This document shows, in pieces, positions 53,001 through 61,155 of a stretch of DNA of 64,000 bases. Positions within the stretch are counted from its first letter, which is position 1; every line of letters starts with the position of its first letter. Under the pieces are notes generated by a model. The model was given only the letters and a program-made list of their open reading frames with translations. It was not told the DNA's origin and did no database searches. Source of the stretch: Erodium maritimum (lineage: Eukaryota; Streptophyta; Magnoliopsida; Geraniales; Geraniaceae); assembly GCA_963921825.1 (NCBI GenBank), contig OY997591.1, positions 39,267,825-39,331,824 on the forward strand, given 5' to 3'. The translations under genes were made by a program, and so were the position numbers.

Positions 53001-53773
53001 GACGTACTATAGTTATGTAAGTAATAAATAGGAGTAACAAATTGGTGTTTTTGTCTCTAAAAGGACTTATAAGGGCCTCTAGTTGTGTATAGACATTGAA
53101 TACCCTATTAAAGTACCCCACCAAACGTGGAAAAACTCAATCCGAGAACGTTTGTGGTTCAAACAAAATAGCCTCTCATCTACACATACACTATAGTATT
53201 TAAAAAATCAATAGGAGTAACAATTGTTCTTTTAGTGCATTAACTGAGTCATATGGGCCTCTAGTTGTGCATACAAATAGATATTCCTATTAAAGTACCC
53301 CAACTACTGTGGGAAGCCAATCCAAGACCGTTTGGGCTCCAAACAAGTTTTTCTCTAATCTAGACATACTATAGTATGTAATAAATAAGTAGGAGTAACA
53401 AATTGGTGTTTTTGTCTCTAAAAGGACTTATAAGGGCCTCTAGTTGTGTATAGACATTGAATACCCTATTAAAGTACCCCACCAAACTTGGAAAAACTCA
53501 ATCCGAGAACGTTTGTGGTTCAAACAAAATAGCCTCTCATCTACACATACACTATAGTATTTAAAAAATCAATAGGAGTAACAATTGTTCTTTTAGTGCA
53601 TTAACTGAGTCATATGGTCCTCTAGTTGTGCATACAAATAGATATTCCTATTAAAGTACCCCAACTACTGTGGGAAGCCAATCCAAGACCGTTTGGGCTC
53701 CAAACAAGTTTTTCTCTAATCTAGACATACTATAGTATGTAAGAAATAAGTAGGAGTAACAAATTGGTCTTTT
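44098..53773. repeat. Segment duplicated from -20,233 bp (right copy)
   Basis: Right-hand copy of 23,865-33,540. The left limit is where CCGTGTTAAAG with CCATACTTGG faces CCCTATTAAAG with CCAAACTTGG. The right limit is where GTCCCTCAAAGG faces GTCTCTAAAAGG. Confidence 0.85.
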
Positions 53774-56700
53774 TGTCCCTCAAAGGACTCATAAGGGCCT
53801 CTAGTTGTGTATAGACATTGAATACCCTATTAAAGTACCCCACCAAACGTGGAAAAACTCAATCCGAGAACGTTTGTGCTTCAAACAAAACAGCCTCTCA
53901 TCTAGACATACACTATAGTATTTAAGAAATCAATAGGAGTAACAATTGTTCTTTTTGTCCATTAAATGACTCATATGGGCCTCTAGTTGTGTATACAAAT
54001 AGATATTCCTATTAGAGTACCCCAACTACTGTGGGAAGCCAATCCGAGACCGTTTGGGCTCCAAACAAGTTTTTCTCTCATCCAGACATACTATAGTATG
54101 TAATAAATAAGTAGGAGTAAAAAATTGGTGTTTTTGTCCCTCAAAGGACTCATAAGGGCCTGTATTTGTGTTTAGGCATTGATATGCCTATTAAAGTACC
54201 CCACCAAACGTGGAAAAACTCAATCCGAGAACGTTTGTGCTACAAACAAAACAGCCTCTCATCTAGACATACACTATAGTATTTAAGAAATCAATAGGAG
54301 TAACAATTGTTCTTTTAGTCCATTAAATGACCCATATGGGCCTCTAGTAGTGCATACAAATAGATATTCCAATTAAAGTACTCCAAGTACTGTGGGAAGC
54401 CAATCCTAGACCGTTTGGGCACCAAACAAGTTTTTCTCTCATCTAGACGTACTATAGTTATGTAAGTAATAAATAGGAGTAACAAATTGGTCTTTTTGTC
54501 TCTAAAAGGACTTATAAGGGCCTCTAGTTGTGTATAGACATTGAATACCGTGTTAAAGTACCCCTCCAAACGTGGAAAAACTCAATCCGAGAACGTTTGT
54601 GCTACAAGCAAAACAGCCTCTCATCTAGACATACACTATAGTATTTAAGAAATCAATAGGAGTAACAATTGTTCTTTTAGTCCATTAAATGACTCATATG
54701 GGCCTCTAGTAGTGCATACAAATAGATATTCCTATTAAAGTACTCCAAGTACTGTGGGAAGCCAATCCTAGACCGTTTGGGCACCAAACAAGTTTTTCTC
54801 TCATCTAGACATACTATAGTTATGTAAGTAATAAATAGGAGTAACAAATTGGTGTTTTTGTCTCTAAGAGGACTTATAAGGGCCTCTAGTTGTGTATAGA
54901 CATTGAATACCCTATTAAAGTACCCCACCAAACGTGGAAAAACTCAATCCGAGAACGTTTGTGGTTCAAACAAAATAGCCTCTCATCTACACATACACTA
55001 TAGTATTTAAAAAATCAATAGGAGTAACAATTGTTCTTTTAGTGCATTAACTGAGTCATATGGGCCTCTAGTTGTGCATACAAATAGATATTCCTATTAA
55101 AGTACCCCAACTACTGTGGGAAGCCAATCCAAGACCGTTTGGGCTCCAAACAAGTTTTTCTCTAATCTAGACATACTATAGTATGTAATAAATAAGTAGG
55201 AGTAACAAATTGGTGTTTTTGTCTCTAAAAGGACTTATAAGGGCCTCTAGTTGTGTATAGACATTGAATACCCTATTAAAGTACCCCACCAAACTTGGAA
55301 AAACTCAATCCGAGAACGTTTGTGGTTCAAACAAAATAGCCTCTCATCTACACATACACTATAGTATTTAAAAAATCAATAGGAGTAACAATTGTTCTTT
55401 TAGTGCATTAACTGAGTCATATGGTCCTCTAGTTGTGCATACAAATAGATATTCCTATTAAAGTACCCCAACTACTGTGGGAAGCCAATCCAAGACCGTT
55501 TGGGCTCCAAACAAGTTTTTCTCTAATCTAGACATACTATAGTATGTAAGAAATAAGTAGGAGTAACAAATTGGTCTTTTTGTCCCTCAAAGGACTCATA
55601 AGGGCCTCTAGTTGTGTATAGACATTGAATACCCTATTAAAGTACCCCACCAAACGTGGAAAAACTCAATCCGAGAACGTTTGTGCTTCAAACAAAACAG
55701 CCTCTCATCTAGACATACACTATAGTATTTAAGAAATCAATAGGAGTAACAATTGTTCTTTTTGTCCATTAAATGACTCATATGGGCCTCTAGTTGTGTA
55801 TACAAATAGATATTCCTATTAGAGTACCCCAACTACTGTGGGAAGCCAATCCGAGACCGTTTGGGCTCCAAACAAGTTTTTCTCTCATCCAGACATATTA
55901 TAGTATGTAATAAATAAGTAGGAGTAAAAAATTGGTGTTTTTGTCCCTCAAAGGACTCATAAGGGCCTCTAGTTGTGTTTAGGCATTGATATGCCTATTA
56001 AAGTACCCCACCAAACGTGGAAAAACTCAATCCGAGAACGTTTGTGCTACAAACAAAACAGCCTCTCATCTAGACATACACTATAGTATTTAAGAAATCA
56101 ATAGGAGTAACAATTGTTCTTTTAGTCCATTAAATGACTCATATGGGCCTCTAGTAGTGCATACAAATAGATATTCCAATTAAAGTACTCCAAGTACTGT
56201 GGGAAGCCAATCCTAGACCGTTTGGGCACCAAACAAGTTTTTCTCTCATCTAGACGTACTATAGTTATGTAAGTAATAAATAGGAGTAACAAATTGGTCT
56301 TTTTGTCTCTAAAAGGACTTATAAGGGCCTCTAGTTGTGTATAGACATTGAATACCGTGTTAAAGTACCCCTCCAAACGTGGAAAAACTCAATCCGAGAA
56401 CGTTTGTGCTACAAACAAAACAGCCTCTCATCTAGACATACACTATAGTATTTAAGAAATCAATAGGAGTAACAATTGTTCTTTTAGTCCATTAAATGAC
56501 TCATATGGGCCTCTAGTAGTGCATACAAATAGATATTCCTATTAAAGTACTCCAAGTACTGTGGGAAGCCAATCCTAGACCGTTTGGGCACCAAACAAGT
56601 TTTTCTCTCATCTAGACGTACTATAGTTATGTAAGTAATAAATAGGAGTAACAAATTGGTGTTTTTGTCTCTAAAAGGACTTATAAGGGCCTCTAGTTGT

Positions 56701-57690
56701 GTATAGACATTGAATACCCTATTAAAGTACCCCACCAAACGTGGAAAAACTCAATCCGAGAACGTTTGTGGTTCAAACAAAATAGCCTCTCATCTACACA
56801 TACACTATAGTATTTAAAAAATCAATAGGAGTAACAATTGTTCTTTTAGTGCATTAACTGAGTCATATGGGCCTCTAGTTGTGCATACAAATAGATATTC
56901 CTATTAAAGTACCCCAACTACTGTGGGAAGCCAATCCAAGACCGTTTGGGCTCCAAACAAGTTTTTCTCTAATCTAGACATACTATAGTATGTAATAAAT
57001 AAGTAGGAGTAACAAATTGGTGTTTTTGTCTCTAAAAGGACTTATAAGGGCCTCTAGTTGTGTATAGACATTGAATACCCTATTAAAGTACCCCACCAAA
57101 CTTGGAAAAACTCAATCCGAGAACGTTTGTGGTTCAAACAAAATAGCCTCTCATCTACACATACACTATAGTATTTAAAAAATCAATAGGAGTAACAATT
57201 GTTCTTTTAGTGCATTAACTGAGTCATATGGTCCTCTAGTTGTGCATACAAATAGATATTCCTATTAAAGTACCCCAACTACTGTGGGAAGCCAATCCAA
57301 GACCGTTTGGGCTCCAAACAAGTTTTTCTCTAATCTAGACATACTATAGTATGTAAGAAATAAGTAGGAGTAACAAATTGGTCTTTTTGTCCCTCAAAGG
57401 ACTCATAAGGGCCTCTAGTTGTGTATAGACATTGAATACCCTATTAAAGTACCCCACCAAACGTGGAAAAACTCAATCCGAGAACGTTTGTGCTTCAAAC
57501 AAAACAGCCTCTCATCTAGACATACACTATAGTATTTAAGAAATCAATAGGAGTAACAATTGTTCTTTTTGTCCATTAAATGACTCATATGGGCCTCTAG
57601 TTGTGTATACAAATAGATATTCCTATTAGAGTACCCCAACTACTGTGGGAAGCCAATCCGAGACCGTTTGGGCTCCAAACAAGTTTTTCT
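48200..57690. repeat. 3614-bp HOR (10 dimers, 20 monomers), about 2.6 copies
   Basis: Two 5-dimer units that differ in private marks alternate, giving a double-length period. AAATGACCCATATGG occurs near 50.72 and 54.33 kb, CTGTATTTGTG near 50.55 and 54.16 kb, CATATTATAG near 52.28 and 55.90 kb, and TCTAAGAGGAC near 51.25 and 54.86 kb. The period ends at 57,690, where the following B changes class. Confidence 0.85.
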
Positions 57691-58059
57691 CTAATCTAGA
57701 CATACTATAGTATGTAATAAATAAGTAGGAGTAACAAATTGGTGTTTTTGTCTCTAAAAGGACTTATAAGGGCCTCTAGTTGTGTATAGACATTGAATAC
57801 CCTATTAAAGTACCCCACCAAACTTGGAAAAACTCAATCCGAGAACGTTTGTGGTTCAAACAAAATAGCCTCTCATCTACACATACACTATAGTATTTAA
57901 AAAATCAATAGGAGTAACAATTGTTCTTTTAGTGCATTAACTGAGTCATATGGGCCTCTAGTTGTGCATACAAATAGATATTCCTATTAAAGTACCCCAA
58001 CTACTGTGGGAAGCCAATCCAAGACCGTTTGGGCTCCAAACAAGTTTTTCTCTAATCTA

Positions 58060-58240
58060 GACATACTATAGTATGTAATAAATAAGTAGGAGTAACAAAT
58101 TGGTGTTTTTGTCTCTAAAAGGACTTATAAGGGCCTCTAGTTGTGTATAGACATTGAATACCCTATTAAAGTACCCCACCAAACTTGGAAAAACTCAATC
58201 CGAGAACGTTTGTGCTACAAACAAAACAGCCTCTCATCTA
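58060..58240. repeat. Reference B monomer (181 bp)
   Basis: A clean example of monomer B. The perfect 16-bp palindrome is at 58061-58076. The second dyad GTTTGTGCTACAAAC is at 58208-58222, a 6-bp stem around GCT. The monomer ends CATCTA, so with the next G the boundary contains TCTAGA, an XbaI site. Typical B marks are AAGGACTTATAAGGGCC or AAGGACTCATAAGGGCC and TAGACATTGA. Confidence 0.9.
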
Positions 58241-58420
58241 GACATACACTATAGTATTTAAGAAATCAATAGGAGTAACAATTGTTCTTTTTGTCCATTA
58301 AATGACTCATATGGGCCTCTAGTTGTGTATACAAATAGATATTCCTATTAGAGTACCCCAACTACTGTGGGAAGCCAATCCAAGACCGTTTGGGCTCCAA
58401 ACAAGTTTTTCTCTAATCTA
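58241..58420. repeat. Reference A monomer (180 bp)
   Basis: A clean example of monomer A, directly following the reference B. It starts GACATACACTATAG, where the B palindrome is broken by an extra AC and a changed right arm. The dyad GTTTGGGCTCCAAAC is at 58388-58402, a 6-bp stem around GCT. Typical A marks are AAATGACTCATATGGGCC and AATAGATATTCCTATT. Confidence 0.9.
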
Positions 58421-59329
58421 GACATACTATAGTATGTAATAAATAAGTAGGAGTAACAAATTGGTGTTTTTGTCTCTAAAAGGACTTATAAGGGCCTCTA
58501 GTTGTGTATAGACATTGAATACCCTATTAAAGTACCCCACCAAACTTGGAAAAACTCAATCCGAGAACGTTTGTGGTTCAAACAAAATAGCCTCTCATCT
58601 ACACATACACTATAGTATTTAAAAAATCAATAGGAGTAACGATTGTTCTTTTAGTGCATTAACTGAGTCATATGGGCCTCTAGTTGTGCATACAAATAGA
58701 TATTCCTATTAAAGTACCCAAACTACTGTGGGAAGCCAATCCAAGACCGTTTGGGCTCCAAACAAGTTTTTCTCTAATCTAGACATACTATAGTATGTAA
58801 TAAATAAGTAGGAGTAACAAATTGGTGTTTTTGTCTCTAAAAGGACTTATAAGGGCCTCTAGTTGTGTATAGACATTGAATACCCTATTAAAGTACCCCA
58901 CCAAACGTGGAAAAACTCAATCCGAGAACGTTTGTGGTTCAAACAAAATAGCCTCTCATCTACACATACACTATAGTATTTAAAAAATCAATAGGAGTAA
59001 CAATTGTTCTTTTAGTGCATTAACTGAGTCATATGGGCCTCTAGTTGTGCATACAAATAGATATTCCTATTAAAGTACCCCAACTACTGTGGGAAGCCAA
59101 TCCAAGACCGTTTGGGCTCCAAACAAGTTTTTCTCTAATCTAGACATACTATAGTATGTAATAAATAAGTAGGAGTAACAAATTGGTGTTTTTGTCTCTA
59201 AAAGGACTTATAAGGGCCTCTAGTTGTGTATAGACATTGAATACCCTATTAAAGTACCCCACCATACTTGGAAAAACTCAATCCGAGAACGTTTGTGGTT
59301 CAAACAAAATAGCCTCTCATCTACACATA

Positions 59330-60770
59330 CACTATAGTATTTAAAAAATCAAAAGGAGTAACAATTGTTCTTTTAGTGCATTAACTGAGTCATATGGTCC
59401 TCTAGTTGTGCATACAAATAGATATTCCTATTAAAGTACCCCAACTACTGTGGGAAGCCAATCCAAGACCGTTTGGGCTCCAAACAAGTTTTTCTCTAAT
59501 CTAGACATACTATAGTATGTAAGAAATAAGTAGGAGTAACAAATTGGTCTTTTTGTCCCTCAAAGGACTCATAAGGGCCTCTAGTTGTGTATAGACATTG
59601 AATACCCTATTAAAGTACCCCACCAAACGTGGAAAAACTCAATCCGAGAACGTTTGTGCTTCAAACAAAACAGCCTCTCATCTAGACATACACTATAGTA
59701 TTTAAGAAATCAATAGGAGTAACAATTGTTCTTTTTGTCCATTAAATGACTCATATGGGCCTCTAGTTGTGTATACAAATAGATATTCCTATTAGAGTAC
59801 CCCAACTACTGTGGGAAGCCAATCCGAGACCGTTTGGGCTCCAAACAAGTTTTTCTCTCATCCAGACATACTATAGTATGTAATAAATAAGTAGGAGTAA
59901 AAAATTGGTGTTTTTGTCCCTCAAAGGACTCATAAGGGCCTGTAGTTGTGTTTATGCATTGATATGCCTATTAAAGTACCCCACCAAACGTGGAAAAACT
60001 CAATCCGAGAACGTTTGTGCTACAAACAAAACAGCCTCTCATCTAGACATACACTATAGTATTTAAGAAATCAATAGGAGTAACAATTGTTCTTTTAGTC
60101 CATTAAATGACTCATATGGGCCTCTAGTAGTGCATACAAATAGATATTCCTATTAAAGTACTCCAAGTACTGTGGGAAGCCAATCCTAGACCGTTTGGGC
60201 ACCAAACAAGTTTTTCTCTCATCTAGACGTACTATAGTATGTAAGTAATAAATAGGAGTAACAAATTGGTCTTTTTGTCTCTAAAAGGACTTATAAGGGC
60301 CTCTAGTTGTGTATAGACATTGAATACCGTGTTAAAGTACCCCTCCAAACGTGGAAAAACTCAATCCGAGAACGTTTGTGCTTCAAACAAAATAGCCTCT
60401 CATCTACACATACACTATAGTATTTAAAAAATCAATAGGAGTAACAATTGTTCTTTTAGTGCATTAACTGAGTTATATGGGCCTCTAGTTGTGCATACAA
60501 ATAGATATTCCTATTAAAGTACCCCAACTACTGTGGGAAGCCAATCCGAGACCGTTTGGGCCCCAAACAAGTTTTTCTCTCATCTAGACATACTATAGTA
60601 TGTAAGAAATAAGTAGGAGTAACAAATTGGTCTTTTTGTCACTCAAAGGACTCATAAGGGCCTCTAGTTGTGTATAGACATTGAAAACCCTATTAAAGTA
60701 CCCCACAAAATATGGAAAAACTCAATCCGAGAATGTTTGAGCTTCAAACAAAATAGCCTCTCATCTAGAC
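59330..60770. repeat. Right part of the main array, increasingly diverged
   Basis: Four dimers of several classes up to the LTR fragment. The last units carry private changes such as GAGTTATATGG, GGCCCCAAAC, CCCCACAAAATATGG and GAATGTTTGAGC. This rise in private substitutions mirrors the left edge. Confidence 0.75.
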
Positions 60771-61155
60771 TGTCACGCCCCAATTTCAGCGAACGGAACT
60801 CGGGACGCGAACATTTAAAAAGACACGATACTTGAAACTTGCTTTCATTAAATCACTTTAAAATCTCCATTTAATTAATCAAAATAATAATTTCAACTTA
60901 AAACACGTCCCAACAAGTGGACCAAAAACATGGTATCCGTCGCTAGACTCAAAACACCCAGAAACCCGCTTCAAGCTCTTCAAGCTTCAGAGCTCACCTA
61001 GTCCAGCCTACGAACGGTACCTGTAGGAAAAGCAGCTAGGGGTGAGCGTTCGCTCACCACCGCGGATAACAGACTAACTACGGCATAATTAGCAGACAAT
61101 GCCTATAACACCCACAACAACTCAACTCCGGGGATCACCGTCCCCAACTCAAGTA
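60771..61155 (+). mobile_element. 385-bp LTR fragment (5' end) inside the satellite
   Basis: The only non-satellite DNA inside the array. It begins TGTCACGCCCC, an LTR-type start, and is flanked by TAGAC on both sides (60766-60770 and 61156-61160), which would fit a 5-bp target-site duplication. Its 3' end reads CTCAAGTA rather than CA, so it is either 3'-truncated or has an unusual end. It contains a perfect hairpin at 61041-61058 (GGTGAGCG/CGCTCACC) and a G-rich/C-rich module at 61130-61145 followed by AACTCAA, like the start of the left-flank minisatellite. I infer the 5' end of an LTR related to that at 1-2040. Confidence 0.7.
61041..61058 (+). repeat. Perfect 8-bp hairpin in the LTR fragment
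   Basis: GGTGAGCG at 61041-61048 pairs exactly with CGCTCACC at 61051-61058 across TT. Its compact form matches the hairpin modules of the left flank. Confidence 0.85.

Larger units (their letters stand above)
22000..57690. repeat. Homogenised core built of 5-dimer (1807 bp) and 6-dimer (2168 bp) HORs
   Basis: The 5-dimer unit runs in this order: a V dimer (A1 with CTATAGTTATG and GGTGTTTTTG), an A3 dimer with TAATAAATAAG, an A3 dimer with ATATGGTCCTC and TAAGAAATAAG, an A2 dimer with ATTAGAGTACC and AAAAAATTGG, then an E dimer (A1 with CCAATTAAAG and CCGTGTTAAAG). The 6-dimer unit adds one more A3 dimer carrying CCATACTTGG. V-to-V steps alternate irregularly between 1807 and 2168 bp. One 3249-bp step (32.64-35.89 kb) and one 1084-bp step (38.05-39.14 kb) also occur. 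Confidence 0.9.
57665..59330. repeat. Run of near-identical single dimers, no HOR
   Basis: CTCTAATCTAG starts at 57689, 58050, 58411, 58772 and 59133, exactly 361 bp apart, followed each time by the same B class (TAATAAATAAG with GGTGTTTTTG and GACTTATAAGG). It begins with a chimera: an A2 monomer (ATTAGAGTACC, CCGAGACCG) joined to this B class. Another A2 chimera sits at 58241-58420. This is expansion of one dimer next to the HOR zone. Confidence 0.85.
2041..60770. repeat. Main satellite array: about 163 tandem copies of a 361-bp dimer
   Basis: Head-to-tail repeats fill the whole interval. Each 361-bp unit has monomer B (about 181 bp, starting GACATACTATAG, containing AAGGACTCATAAGGGCC) and monomer A (about 180 bp, starting GACATACACTATAG, containing AATGACTCATATGGGCC). 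By eye A and B agree at roughly three quarters of positions. Satellite starts at 2041 inside a B monomer, exactly at a GTTTG dyad. No gene, tRNA, rRNA or transposon is visible inside. Monomer length close to a nucleosome repeat, HORs and dyads are what is known of plant centromeric satellites. Centromeric identity is an inference; subtelomeric or knob-like heterochromatin is the alternative. Confidence 0.98.

Noticed and set aside
60771..61155. A DNA transposon or MITE explanation for the 385-bp insertion
   Set aside because: Its ends (TGTCACGCCC and CTCAAGTA) are not inverted repeats of each other.
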